Counted from the stretch's first letter, positions 31,781 through 41,240 are shown. The stretch is DNA of 64,000 nucleotides from Amazonocrinis nigriterrae CENA67 (GCF_016056305.1 NZ_JAECZC010000004.1:114920-178919); one strand, 5' to 3'. Notes: generated by a model not told the origin, from the letters alone. Translations and numbers: made by a program.

Positions 31781-34756
31781 TTATTGTTGCTGTAACATAA
31801 CCCACGTTCCGCCTTTTATTTGAACCAAAATTGGTTCTGTTTGTCGCTCCCCTTCGGGATTAAATTGGAGTGGATCTCCAGAAGTATTACTTGAGGAAAG
31901 GTTAACTTTTCTTAAGTTTTCAATCACTGTTGTCCGATCAGAATTATCGGACAAAGCTTGAATAAAAGCCTGTGTAGCATCGTAACTAGTTGCTGTTCGC
32001 CAACTCACTTGTTTTCCCCATTGTTTGAAAGCTTTTTGGGCAAAGTTTTGTGCTTCTGGTGCTTCTCGAAACCAAGGAACGACTATAGTTAAACCTTCTA
32101 CTGCATTTCCACCTTTATCTAAGGTTTCCTGGCTGTAAAGAATATCACCACCTAAAAGCTTCAGTCCTGGTCTGGGTCGATTTTGAGATTGGGATCTCTC
32201 AACTACTTCCTGGTTTACTTTAGCAATTTTCACAGCAACATCTTTATGTAGTGCATCTGGAATCAATACAGCTGCTTGTGCTTTGTCTTCATCTCTATAA
32301 ATAGTTCTGTAAACTTCTGCACTCATATCTAGTGAGGGGTCAGCTAAATTAATTTGTGGCTTGCGAAGCACCTCACCTCCCAGCTTTTCAAATTGATTTT
32401 TAAATTCTTCTCTCATGCTGTTACTGTATGAGCTATCGGGGTTAGAAAAGATCACCACTCTTCTTAACTTCAAGTTCTGGAATGCGTATTCCGCTAATTT
32501 TTTCCCTCCCGCAGCATCAGAAGGTAAACTCCTAAAAAAATTCTTACCTTGTAGTTGTGTACTGGTAGCACTGGGAGAGATAATCGCAATATCTGCTCTG
32601 TTATACTCTTCTAAGGCTGCTCTGGTAGAATCTGAACTGTAGTGACCAATAACACCTAATACAGATTTGTCTGTCACCAACTTGGCAGCTACTTGCTTTG
32701 CTTGTTGCGGTTGACTTGCATCGTTAGCAATTTTAATTTGCAACAATCGACCTTTTATGCCATTTTTGCTATTAAACTCATTCTGCGCTTGTGATACACC
32801 GCGTAACATTTCTTGAGCAAAATTAGTATTGTTATCTGCGGGAACAACTACTGCTAAAGTGATGGGATTTCCCTTGTCACGAGCCAGGGAATTATTATAG
32901 TAAATTAGTACTTCAGGGTCATTGCGATTAGCTGCTACAGCTTGTGCAAATAGCTTGATTGCTTCAGGATATTTTTTTTGTTTAAAGGCTTGAATACCAC
33001 GATCGCGATCGCTATTTTTCAGTTCAGGGAAAAAAGTGCGATCGCCGCTACTTATCATACTATTATCTTCTTTGCAGAAAAAAGCAAATTCTTTTTCTTG
33101 ACCTGGAGGACAGTCAGATGAGATTTGATAAGTACCATAACCTACTGTTCCCAGAATTGCTAGTACTGCTAGGATTTTTATTAAAGTTGGTGTAATAATT
33201 ATTCTACTTTCAATACTTTTTATCTCTAAAAGTCTTTGTTCGGCTGGTTTGTTTTTAGGATCAACTTTTAAAATTCGATTATACTGTTCCTTTGAGAGTG
33301 TGTATACTTTTTGGATGAATAAATGATGTCCATATTCTGACAGCACCTCTAAATATCTTTCTTTATAACTAGAAGAATCAGCTTCATAAAGTTGTTTGTA
33401 AAGTTCTAAAGAATTTTCAAAATCTTTTACTTTGAAGTATTGTTCAGCCAAGAATAATTTAATATTAAAATTGTCGGGGTTAATTGCTAGTGCCTGCTGG
33501 TAATGCTGTATTGCTAGCTCGTGTTTTCCCTGTTCAGACCAAAAATTAGCTACTGCAATCAGGTTATTAACAAGATGCTCAACAGTTTCATTTTTTTGTG
33601 TTTGTAATTCCTGCATTTTTAAACTTTGTATTTCATCTTGTAAGGAATGATATTGTAGTAACCAACGACGGATTAATTCTACTCTGACTTTGCGCCCTGC
33701 ATCATATAAATAACCGTTTTCTATTAGTCTTTCCCATGCTTGAGATAGCTGTTCTGTCTGTTTTATACCTTTTTTACTAAGCAAATTTAATGGCTCTTCT
33801 GGAGATTTTATTCCTTGCTCAATAGCTATCTGTTGTGCCTCTGCTACAGTTGAAATAATAATTCTTTCTGGGATAGTCAGTATCTCCCAGAAACTTTGCA
33901 TGAAAGCATCAGCCTTTTCAATTGCCTTATCAAGAATAAGTTTTACATCAGTACCTTCAATACTCCATTTATCCTCATTTCTTGCTTGTTCAAAAAGAGT
34001 AGAGCAAATAACTTGAGTAAAACACGGGTGTCCTGCTGAAAGTTGTATAATTTCCTGTATTGCTTCATTTCGATATGTCAAAATACCTTGAGCAGGTTTA
34101 GTGATCATCTGTTTAGCGCTAGTATTATCTAGCAAACCTATTTCTTCAAAAGGTGCATCTTTAAATAAACTCCGTAAGTTTGGTAAATCATTAAAATATC
34201 TTCCAATTACTGGAATAATAAATAATTTATCTTGCTCTTTTGATAACTTTTTAATATATGAATAAAATGTTTGTTCTTCAACTATTTTTTCATTATTGGC
34301 AACGTCAAATTCATCAAAAAGTAATACTATTTTTCTAAAATTTATTTGTTCATAAATTATAGGTAAGAATACTTGCGAAAATAAATTTATATTTTCTTCT
34401 AATTGTGCTTGTGTCGGTATTTTTAAGTTATTCGCATCTATGTCAAATTGATAGGTAACTTGATCAGTAATCGCTATAGCTAAGTTACCTATAATATTAC
34501 TTAAACTTGAGTTACTTTGATGTTGCAGGTCAAATTGTACAAAAATAAACTCATGGGATTGAATAAAATTTGAAACCTGTTGAAGTACTGAAGACTTGCC
34601 AATTCTTCTTTGACCATGTAACAAGATGACTTTTACACCTTGGTTCAAGTTATCCTCAATAAAAGCGAATAAACTTTCACGGCCAAAAAACTTGCTTCTT
34701 TCACGTATTGGACGACCAATAATATAAGGGTTTCTCAGACCATTTACTCTATTCAT
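31781..34756 (-). CDS. AAA-type ATPase with TPRs, TM segment and full periplasmic-binding (ABC sensor-like) domain
   Basis: The 991-residue protein begins with an AAA domain: RNPYIIGRPIRERSKFFGRES, Walker A GQRRIGKSS, Walker B IVLLFDEFDVA. It is followed by a winged-helix-like segment (GYLYDAGRKVRVELIRRWLL) and TPR-like repeats at about 405-510 (HYQQALAINPDNFNIKLFLA). A transmembrane segment sits near 530-550 (LIKILAVLAILGTVGYGTY), and another helix repeat precedes a complete type I periplasmic-binding domain of the Leu/Ile/Val-binding type (LAVVVPADNN, VIGHYSSDSTRAALEEYNRA, IAIISPSATS, VVIFSNPDSSYS, GLTIVVPWF). A cytoplasmic ATPase tied to an outside ligand-binding domain implies a one-protein receptor. 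The ligand and output are unknown. It lies 26 bases after the previous gene in the operon. Confidence 0.86.
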   Translation of the reverse strand: MNRVNGLRNPYIIGRPIRERSKFFGRESLFAFIEDNLNQGVKVILLHGQRRIGKSSVLQQVSNFIQSHEFIFVQFDLQHQSNSSLSNIIGNLAIAITDQVTYQFDIDANNLKIPTQAQLEENINLFSQVFLPIIYEQINFRKIVLLFDEFDVANNEKIVEEQTFYSYIKKLSKEQDKLFIIPVIGRYFNDLPNLRSLFKDAPFEEIGLLDNTSAKQMITKPAQGILTYRNEAIQEIIQLSAGHPCFTQVICSTLFEQARNEDKWSIEGTDVKLILDKAIEKADAFMQSFWEILTIPERIIISTVAEAQQIAIEQGIKSPEEPLNLLSKKGIKQTEQLSQAWERLIENGYLYDAGRKVRVELIRRWLLQYHSLQDEIQSLKMQELQTQKNETVEHLVNNLIAVANFWSEQGKHELAIQHYQQALAINPDNFNIKLFLAEQYFKVKDFENSLELYKQLYEADSSSYKERYLEVLSEYGHHLFIQKVYTLSKEQYNRILKVDPKNKPAEQRLLEIKSIESRIIITPTLIKILAVLAILGTVGYGTYQISSDCPPGQEKEFAFFCKEDNSMISSGDRTFFPELKNSDRDRGIQAFKQKKYPEAIKLFAQAVAANRNDPEVLIYYNNSLARDKGNPITLAVVVPADNNTNFAQEMLRGVSQAQNEFNSKNGIKGRLLQIKIANDASQPQQAKQVAAKLVTDKSVLGVIGHYSSDSTRAALEEYNRADIAIISPSATSTQLQGKNFFRSLPSDAAGGKKLAEYAFQNLKLRRVVIFSNPDSSYSNSMREEFKNQFEKLGGEVLRKPQINLADPSLDMSAEVYRTIYRDEDKAQAAVLIPDALHKDVAVKIAKVNQEVVERSQSQNRPRPGLKLLGGDILYSQETLDKGGNAVEGLTIVVPWFREAPEAQNFAQKAFKQWGKQVSWRTATSYDATQAFIQALSDNSDRTTVIENLRKVNLSSSNTSGDPLQFNPEGERQTEPILVQIKGGTWVMLQQQ

Positions 34757-34782
34757 ATTAATATTATTAACAAGTAGTTAAA

Positions 34783-35949
34783 TTACTTTAAAATTTTATA
34801 TTTCCTTTCATAGTGAGTAAATGAATGATATTGTAACAACCAATGTCGAATTAATTCAACTTTGATTTTGCGTCCTTCTTGATATAAATAACCCTTTACT
34901 CTCAGTTTTTCCCATGCTTGACGTAGCTGTTCCCTCTGTTTTGTATTATTAATGTCAAGCAAATATAATGGTTCTTCAGGAACTTTTTTTTGTTGTTCAA
35001 TGGCTCTCTTTTCAGCTTCTGCTACAGTTGTAATAATAATTTTTTCTTCAATAGTCAGTGTGTCCCAAAAACTTTGCAAGAATGAATCAGCTTTTTTAAT
35101 CGCTTGATTTAAAATATTTTTGACATCAGCCGCTTCAATATTAGATTTATTCTCATTTCTTGCTTTCTCAAAAAGAGTAAAACAAATAACTTGAATAAAA
35201 CATGGATGTCTTGCTGAAAGTTGTAATATTTTCTTGATTGCTTCTGGTTGATATATCAAGCTATCTTTAGCAGGATTAACAATTATATTCTCAGCGCTAA
35301 TATCATCTAGCACATCAATTTCTTGGTTAGGCGCACATCTAAATAACGTCGGTAGGTTGTGCAAATCATGAAGATGCGTTCCACTTACTGGAATCACAAA
35401 TAAATTGGGTTGTTCATTTATCAGTTTTTCTAAAAAAAGAATAAAGTTTTCTTGTTCAACAATATTATTGTTTTTATCAGAATTATTTATAACATCAAAT
35501 TCATCAAGAAGTAAAACTATTTTCTTATATTTGATTGTTTTATAAAGATGCGGTAAAAATTTTTTAGTAAACAAATTGATATCTTGTTCTAATTCTGCCT
35601 TTGTTAGCCTTTGTAATTTCTTATCATCTAACTTCAGCTGCTTAGTAACTTGTTCAATAATTGCTGTAGCTAAGTCATGTATAATACTACTTAAACTTGA
35701 TCTCCTTTGATGCTCAAGGTCAAATTGTACAAAAATAAACTCATTAGATTTAATAAAATTTGGAATTTGTTGCAATACAGAAGACTTACCAATGCGTCTT
35801 TGACCATGTAATAAAATAACTTTTACATCGCCAAGAAGTTGATCCTCGATAAAACAAAATAAACTTTCACGACCATAAAATTGACTTCTTTCACGTATTG
35901 GTATACCAATAATATAAGGATTATTTCTGCGACCATTTACTCCATTCAT
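34783..35949 (-). CDS. AAA-type ATPase, stand-alone paralogue
   Basis: This 388-residue protein corresponds to the ATPase half of its two downstream neighbours: RRNNPYIIGIPIRERSQFYGRES, Walker A GQRRIGKSS, Walker B IVLLLDEFDVI, and LYQEGRKIKVELIRHWLLQYH at the C-terminus. It lacks the membrane segment, TPRs and binding domain, ending shortly after the winged-helix-like part. It may assemble with the receptor forms as a cytoplasmic subunit. It begins 14 bases after the preceding gene, so the operon structure is strong. No function is assigned. Confidence 0.85.
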   Translation of the reverse strand: MNGVNGRRNNPYIIGIPIRERSQFYGRESLFCFIEDQLLGDVKVILLHGQRRIGKSSVLQQIPNFIKSNEFIFVQFDLEHQRRSSLSSIIHDLATAIIEQVTKQLKLDDKKLQRLTKAELEQDINLFTKKFLPHLYKTIKYKKIVLLLDEFDVINNSDKNNNIVEQENFILFLEKLINEQPNLFVIPVSGTHLHDLHNLPTLFRCAPNQEIDVLDDISAENIIVNPAKDSLIYQPEAIKKILQLSARHPCFIQVICFTLFEKARNENKSNIEAADVKNILNQAIKKADSFLQSFWDTLTIEEKIIITTVAEAEKRAIEQQKKVPEEPLYLLDINNTKQREQLRQAWEKLRVKGYLYQEGRKIKVELIRHWLLQYHSFTHYERKYKILK

Positions 35950-35963
35950 ATTACTTACCCCTA

Positions 35964-37265
35964 CTAATTACCTGGGAAGATTAATCCTTTGGGGAAAGCA
36001 GACACGAACCTACCAAAAACCTCCAAAATTTTGGGAATTTTATCTTGATTATCCCATAGCCATTTAATCGCTTTAGTAAATTTATCCATTTGCTGACGAC
36101 TCATTAAATTGAGAAAAACTTTTTCTCGTGCTTGTAACCACTCTTCATTTGTTTGCCGGAGTACTTGGATTACCCACCGCTCCATTGTTGATGAAGTGAA
36201 AGAGTAAATTTTTTTTCCTTCATTAACAGTGTGAGTCACTACACCTTGTTCTTCTAGTTTAATTAGATCCTTCTCATTTTGGCTAAAGATTAACTCAATA
36301 CCACTAACATCAAATTGTTGTTGTGGTTGCTGTGTATGCAGACGACCTTTTAAACTAGAAAGAGCCATGAGCATGAGTAAAGTTTGTTCTACTTCACTAC
36401 ACCCTTCCCAAATATTTTGAAAAATCTGTTGCGTACCAGCTTCAAAATCTCTAACAAATTCATCTTCAGTTGGTGCATTTGCAATGACTAAATCTCTGTA
36501 CAGTAGAAAACAAGATATTTGTAATAAATATGGGTGTCCGCCTGTATTGTCTTTAATTGCTTCCCGTAAATATGGGATTCTTAACATCTGAAGGAACTGG
36601 TCAATTTCCTTGTTCTTAAATGTCTCTAGTTGTACAAATAGATAGTGGTTATACCACGGGGAAGCATTGGGATTGAGCTTTGGCCCTAGTTCATTGAGAC
36701 GCTTCAGGGAAGTAACAATCATTGACAGATGTTGTGCTTCCGTAGAGTGAACAGCCAAATTACGACACTCACCCAAAAATCTTTGCATTGCATCTTCATC
36801 ATATTGCTCGTTCGTATCGAGTGCTACATGAAAGTCGTCTATGAGCAATACGAGATATTTATCTTGTCCTCCAAGCTTTCGTAATAGCTGTCGCAGGCTA
36901 TCCTTAGTCTTATCTTCTGCAAGCTGAAATTTATCAATTTCAGCTTGCAATGCAGATTCATCTGGTAATTTATCCTTCATCAGGCTCAATATTTCTCCCC
37001 AAAAATTCGAGGGAGTAAAAGGAGTTATACTTTCGCAACTAAAACGAACTATCACCGCTTGGGAGAAATCCATATTGTGGTCTTCCCAAGCTTGGGGTGA
37101 TTCTAATTTCTGCAAGAAGGAAGTTTTGCCCATACCAGCACCACCCCATATTGCTAAGTGACTGCGGTTATGAATTTGATCAAACGCAGCTGCAATTTCA
37201 GATTCTCGTCCGACGAAGCGCTCTGGAGGTACCGGTTTCCCGACAATAAAAGGATTTGCTTGCAT
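35964..37265 (-). CDS. AAA-type ATPase (Orc1/STAND-like), first gene of the operon
   Basis: The 433-residue protein starts MQANPFIVGKPVPPERFVGRE, the same entry motif as the next three genes but more divergent. It has Walker A GGAGMGKTSFL, Walker B YLVLLIDDFHVAL and a C-terminal winged-helix-like region (LEEQGVVTHTVNEGKKIYSF). The last 50 residues are amphipathic, ending FVSAFPKGLIFPGN. No membrane segment is present. Proteins of this ATP-binding type often act as signal-transducing NTPase switches. As the promoter-proximal gene, it may be the common partner of the receptor-type paralogues behind it. That is inference from gene order. Confidence 0.85.
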   Translation of the reverse strand: MQANPFIVGKPVPPERFVGRESEIAAAFDQIHNRSHLAIWGGAGMGKTSFLQKLESPQAWEDHNMDFSQAVIVRFSCESITPFTPSNFWGEILSLMKDKLPDESALQAEIDKFQLAEDKTKDSLRQLLRKLGGQDKYLVLLIDDFHVALDTNEQYDEDAMQRFLGECRNLAVHSTEAQHLSMIVTSLKRLNELGPKLNPNASPWYNHYLFVQLETFKNKEIDQFLQMLRIPYLREAIKDNTGGHPYLLQISCFLLYRDLVIANAPTEDEFVRDFEAGTQQIFQNIWEGCSEVEQTLLMLMALSSLKGRLHTQQPQQQFDVSGIELIFSQNEKDLIKLEEQGVVTHTVNEGKKIYSFTSSTMERWVIQVLRQTNEEWLQAREKVFLNLMSRQQMDKFTKAIKWLWDNQDKIPKILEVFGRFVSAFPKGLIFPGN

Positions 37266-37571
37266 GTAATATTGTTAAGCACGCATTTAAGTGAAATTAA
37301 GTAAATAGTATCATTTAGGTGTTAGGGGTTAGTTGTCAGTTATCAGGCAGTCCCGTGAGGTAGCCCTCGTCTTGGACGCCACTGGCTTGATGCTGGGGAA
37401 CCCTTTCGGCAGTTCCCAATTCCCCATTCGCAATTGCCCCTAATCCCCACTCCCTTCAGTCGTGGGGGCCCCGAGTTCCCCATTCCCAATTCCTACATAT
37501 CTAGCCATTGCTAGATGCTAAATTGATCTCGGAACCCATAATCTACAACTGTTGAACCGAGAGATTTACTT
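37266..37571. other. Divergent promoter spacer with short repeats
   Basis: This 306-base spacer lies between the ATPase operon (leftward) and a hypothetical gene (rightward). It contains TTAGTTGTCAGTTATCAG and CCCCATTCCCAATTCC repeats and a small palindrome around GTGGGGGCCCCGAG. No coding region is seen. Both promoters must lie here, but I could not pick out boxes. Confidence 0.4.
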
Positions 37572-38900
37572 GTGGATGCCATACTAGAACGATCGCACGC
37601 CCTCAAACAAGCTATAGTTGATTTTGTCCTTGATGCTGAAGGTAAACTGGCACAAGCACTAGAAACCTATGCAGCAGAACAGTTACGCCGTGGCAGTGGC
37701 GATACTACACAGCAGGATTTAATTATCGATAGCTTTCTCACAGAAGGAAGAGTAGGTGAAAAATCACCACTAGAATTATTTATAGATAACCATCCTGATT
37801 TATCATCAAGCGATCGCAACCTGATTCACAGCTGGCATCATAGTTTTATTGGGTTATTTGCTATTACTCAAATCCTTGGTGATGGCTTTGAGTTAACTAA
37901 CTGGCTGACAGATAAACATTACCTCGTCAAGCCAAACAATGCCCAAACATTACAAGCATTGTCTCGCTTGAAAGCCGGAGAAATCTTATTAACTCGCATC
38001 TCTCCGGTTACTGATAGCTACTGGACATTTTCTGGCCCCTACACACTCATGGGCAAATTAGGTAAACCAAAACTTGCTGTAGCCATTGGTAATTTCAAAG
38101 ACAACTATAAAAATCAACTTTACAGCGATGCACCAGAATTACTAGAGGCAGCTTGGGAATCTGTAGCTACATATCATCAGCAGTTTGTTGACTTTTTTGG
38201 CAGTGATGAAATCACCTTACCTGGATACCAACTGAATAAAAAAATCGCTGAATTCCAAGAAATCATCACTGAGAAACACTTAGCAGCAGCAGGACTTGAT
38301 ACTTCCAAATCTCTCAGTGAAGTCGCAGCAGAAGCCGATATTGACGAAGAAGAAATTAAAGCAGCAGTTGCAGAAATTGGTGGTGATTCAAAAGTCGTTT
38401 CTCAGATATTGAATGCTAAAAGTGGCAACAGCAAAATGATGATGCCAAAAGTTGATTTACCTGCGGAACTGAAGAAAGCAGAACAGGTGACAGCTATTTC
38501 TCATCCCCGTTGGGGACAAATGTTTTTACCAACGTACAGTAAAATCCAAACAATTTTGTCAGCTGAAGATTGGCAAAGCGTTGAAGGGGCTGAAAAACTA
38601 ATTCGCTTTTACCTCACAGACAAAAGTATTAACGCCTTTATTTGGCATCGCTTAGCCCAACAGTACCCAACTCAATTAGAAAAGGTATTGCAAACTGTTT
38701 TGCAACGTCCAGAATTTAGCCTAGAAAGTGACTTAGATACACTTTTACAAGAATTCGGCAAACCTATCCAGCCAGAGTTACCAGAAATTGCCAGTGTCCC
38801 CATACATCTGCACAACTTATTTCAAGAGGCTGTTGCAGAAGTTAACAAATCCAAGCCCAAGGGTAAAGGGCAAAAAAAGGCCGCAAAGGGTTTTCAATAG
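37572..38900 (+). CDS. Conserved-looking hypothetical protein
   Basis: The 442-residue soluble protein has no signal peptide or membrane segment. It starts at GTG 37572. Composition is protein-like, with an alpha-helical N-terminus (SHALKQAIVDFVLDAEGKLA), a WTFSGPYTLMGKLGKPKLAVAIGNF block, an acidic linker with a Met run (KSGNSKMMMPKVDLP) and a Lys-rich end (KPKGKGQKKAAKG). I do not recognise the family. It is divergent from the ATPase operon, which could mean shared regulation but does not show a shared function. Confidence 0.78.
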   Translation: MDAILERSHALKQAIVDFVLDAEGKLAQALETYAAEQLRRGSGDTTQQDLIIDSFLTEGRVGEKSPLELFIDNHPDLSSSDRNLIHSWHHSFIGLFAITQILGDGFELTNWLTDKHYLVKPNNAQTLQALSRLKAGEILLTRISPVTDSYWTFSGPYTLMGKLGKPKLAVAIGNFKDNYKNQLYSDAPELLEAAWESVATYHQQFVDFFGSDEITLPGYQLNKKIAEFQEIITEKHLAAAGLDTSKSLSEVAAEADIDEEEIKAAVAEIGGDSKVVSQILNAKSGNSKMMMPKVDLPAELKKAEQVTAISHPRWGQMFLPTYSKIQTILSAEDWQSVEGAEKLIRFYLTDKSINAFIWHRLAQQYPTQLEKVLQTVLQRPEFSLESDLDTLLQEFGKPIQPELPEIASVPIHLHNLFQEAVAEVNKSKPKGKGQKKAAKGFQ

Positions 38901-39095
38901 TGGGTCAGGGTCAGTCAAAGCTCAATCAAGTGTGCGATCGCTCCCAATTGGGTCGAGTGGATGGGGTGAGTTGTGGGGGAGCGATCGCCCCCAACACCTG
39001 CTACCCGAATACAAAGACACCATCAACGCTGATTAAAAAAACCAAGATTTCTGCAATTTAGTAATTAGACTACAATTTCCAGCGATCGCTATTGT

Positions 39096-39191
39096 TTATA
39101 GTCTGCTTTTTTCCTTTAAAATTAAGGCGGCAGCTTCGAGAGCTTGGGTGTTGTTCATCGCACTGGCCAGATTGACCAATGCGATATCCAT
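39096..39191 (-). CDS. Possible 31-residue small protein
   Basis: ATG 39191 to TAA 39096 encodes MDIALVNLASAMNNTQALEA followed by 11 residues. It lies 12 bases after the stop codon of the secreted hypothetical protein upstream on the same strand. The sequence is helix-forming and loosely recalls short motility-associated YjfB-like proteins, but the match is weak and there is no strong ribosome binding site. It may be the end of a degraded gene. Confidence 0.25.
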   Translation of the reverse strand: MDIALVNLASAMNNTQALEAAALILKEKSRL

Positions 39192-39203
39192 ATCGAAATT
39201 CTT

Positions 39204-39965
39204 TTAGTTCGGTTCCACTCTCAGATAAAATTGTGTAGCCACAAACTTAGTATCTCTCTTGGTCGGATCTAAGTTGTTCACTACCTCAGTTTTACCTACA
39301 GTAATCAAACCTTTACCGAAAATTTCTCTTGTTGCTGCTTCAATTTGTTCTGGTGTTGCACCCGTTAGACTCAAATCGATTGACGAAACTTGAGAAATCT
39401 TAGGCTTATTCAAAACAAGCTTATCTGTGGAGAAGCAAGGAGTGGTGATGCAGACAATGCCATTGTTTTTTAGTCCCACAAAAGTACCTTTCGCTGGGGT
39501 ATCTGTAGCGGCTATGAAGGCTTCTTTAACTCTCAAATTCCCAAACTCACCGAATCCAGGAAATTCCACTGGAACTATGCTACCTCTGAGAATCACACGG
39601 CTACCATCATCATTTTGGATTTTTGCCAGTTCGTCAGGTGCTACTTTCAGGGAACTCCAATCAATTGCAGACACATAGCATTCCTCGCGAAAAACACCAT
39701 CGATGCAAGGAGTAGCTTTCAAGTTGACCTGCTTGATGAAATATCCCCCACATATAGGAGAAATACATTTGCGAAAATCCCTTCGCACTGTGTAATATCC
39801 CCACTGAGGAAACTCTTGATTTTTGACAGTGACTGCAACAGAATCAGTAGTGTCTGGAGCAGAAATGTCTTGAGCAGATACTTTCAAGAAAAATCCGAAG
39901 CTAGCAATTAAAGCACCTAATAGGAGAATGAATGGGTATTTGTAGTCAAGTAATCTTTTGTTCAT
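39204..39965 (-). CDS. Secreted hypothetical protein with paired cysteines (DUF6748-like)
   Basis: The 253-residue protein has a signal-anchor or signal peptide (YPFILLLGALIASFGFFLKVSAQ). A beta-rich domain follows, with YYTVRRDFRKCISPICGGYFIKQVN and further Cys pairs (ATPCIDGVFREECYV, GIVCITTPCFS) suited to disulfides outside the cytoplasm. The first block resembles the DUF6748 signature as I remember it; that name should be treated as tentative. ATG 39965 is preferred over TTG 40007. Function is unknown. Confidence 0.75.
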   Translation of the reverse strand: MNKRLLDYKYPFILLLGALIASFGFFLKVSAQDISAPDTTDSVAVTVKNQEFPQWGYYTVRRDFRKCISPICGGYFIKQVNLKATPCIDGVFREECYVSAIDWSSLKVAPDELAKIQNDDGSRVILRGSIVPVEFPGFGEFGNLRVKEAFIAATDTPAKGTFVGLKNNGIVCITTPCFSTDKLVLNKPKISQVSSIDLSLTGATPEQIEAATREIFGKGLITVGKTEVVNNLDPTKRDTKFVATQFYLRVEPN

Positions 39966-40189
39966 GGGATGTTTAAATTTTGTTTCCGGGTTCAATACCT
40001 TTGTCAAAATCAGACTCTAGAAAAACTGGCAAAATTCCCCATACACTAAGCGTTTAATTAACAAGGTAGGTTGGAATGTCAGAACTTTTACACTGCTGAC
40101 AATACGTTAAAAAAACCTTGCAGGAAACCTGAAAGGAGTTTTTAGGACTTATTGTTTTTGCCAAACCTTACAGAGAAGGGAGTTAAATC

Positions 40190-40378
40190 ATGAAAGCATC
40201 ATCAACTCACCCTGGTAAATTGGCAGAGGTCTTGAAGGTTATAAAGGCTTTTAATAGTCAAATACAAAAAAATAATACCACCATCATCTATGTATATCTT
40301 TTGCGAATTGTTACAATTTTCAGAATGAGTAATTTGCCAGATGCAATTCAGACTAGTAGTTCACCACGCAAATTTTGA
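40190..40378 (+). CDS. Possible small protein, 62 residues, end formed by a mobile element
   Basis: ATG 40190 is preceded by GGGAG 7 bases upstream, a good ribosome binding site. The peptide (MKASSTHPGKLAEVLKVIKA...) is basic and has a short hydrophobic stretch (TTIIYVYLLRIVTIF). Its last nine codons lie inside the inverted-repeat element at 40352-40485, so the natural C-terminus may have been replaced. No family is recognised. Confidence 0.35.
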   Translation: MKASSTHPGKLAEVLKVIKAFNSQIQKNNTTIIYVYLLRIVTIFRMSNLPDAIQTSSSPRKF

Positions 40379-40485
40379 CAGGTGAAGACCGGGGAAAGGG
40401 AAAAGGGAAAGAAATTAAAAACCTTTCCCCTTTTCCCCTTACCCAATCCCTGTGCCTGTCAAAATCTTTTTGGCAGACTACTAGT
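40352..40485. mobile_element. MITE-like element, 134 bp
   Basis: Ends ACTAGTAGT (40352-40360) and ACTACTAGT (40477-40485) are inverted, and the arms match again further in as ATTTTGACAGG (40372-40382) and CCTGTCAAAAT (40455-40465). The core is a purine-rich stretch facing a pyrimidine-rich one (GGGAAAAGGGAAAG against CCTTTCCCCTTTTCCCC), so it folds on itself. It has no coding capacity. Confidence 0.6.
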
Positions 40486-40552
40486 ACTCGACCAACCCTT
40501 GCATTGCCAGGTGAGGGTAAGCAGGGGGAGCGGGCTATGCGTGATATTTTAG

Positions 40553-40777
40553 TTACCTTATTTTCGTATGCTCTCTTAAAATTGAGGTTACACGCTGGTG
40601 CTGTCTTAACCAGTCTTGACACACTTCTTTGCTAAGTCGAATCTCTTCCTCGGTCAGAAAGTCATCAGGGCAACCAGATGCTACGATTCTGGCGACTTTG
40701 GCGGCTTTTTGGTAATTTACGCCATATTTAACCAGTTGTGTATGAAAGAATCTTTCTCTTTCCTTAGATGAAAACAT
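40553..40777 (-). CDS. Small hypothetical protein, 74 residues
   Basis: The frame ATG 40777 to 40553 encodes a charged, helical soluble protein (MFSSKERERFFHTQLVKYGV, then ARIVASGCPDDFLTEEEIRLSKEVCQ). Composition is protein-like and unlike repeat-derived frames nearby. No ribosome binding site is obvious. The family is not recognised. It stands alone, flanked by a MITE-like element and a long gene-free stretch. Confidence 0.5.
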   Translation of the reverse strand: MFSSKERERFFHTQLVKYGVNYQKAAKVARIVASGCPDDFLTEEEIRLSKEVCQDWLRQHQRVTSILREHTKIR

Positions 40778-41205
40778 GGCTACAAGTCAACAGAAGTCAG
40801 GAACAGGTTTTGTTAAGATTTATTACTATTATTGACATTTTAATAGTCAATGTCTTCTTTCATGAGATTGATTAAGGGTTTTTTAATATTATCTAGAGAA
40901 TCAGAAACAATATCATGTTCGCGCTTATCAGTTCTAAAAAGTCAGTAGACCGAAAAGTACTGCGTTCACCGAAGGTGTTGGCGAAGCCATCGCCTGTCAA
41001 CCTTCTTCCTTCTGCCCTCTGCCCTCTGCGTTCTGCCTAAACCAACCCACTATTGATCACCAAAAGCTGACAAGACCCCAAATAATTAGTTGATGTACAG
41101 CTATAGCTGGGGACTGGGTGAAAAGTCTTTTTGTGTCTAGGTTTTATCATCTGTTGATGTCCTAACACTACTGGCGACAGCTATATTTGAAATCACCCTT
41201 TCAGA
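40778..41205. other. Gene-free stretch upstream of an orphan terminator; possible small RNA
   Basis: No open frame here is convincing. The segment includes CTTCTGCCCTCTGCCCTCTG repeats at about 41005 and a GGGGACTGGGTGAAAAGTC region at about 41110. It ends at a strong terminator-like hairpin with no gene in front of it, so part of it, perhaps 41090-41240, may be transcribed as a small RNA. Confidence 0.3.
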
Positions 41206-41240
41206 AAAAAGTCGTGAAACACAGTGTTTCACGACTTTTT
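41206..41240. terminator. Strong palindromic terminator without an adjacent gene
   Basis: AAAAAGTCGTGAAACAC (41206-41222) and GTGTTTCACGACTTTTT (41224-41240) are perfect 17-base complements with a single base between, giving A-rich and T-rich outer ends on both strands. It would terminate in either direction. The nearest genes, the small minus-strand gene at 40777 and mtnP at 41725, both point away from it. Confidence 0.75.
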
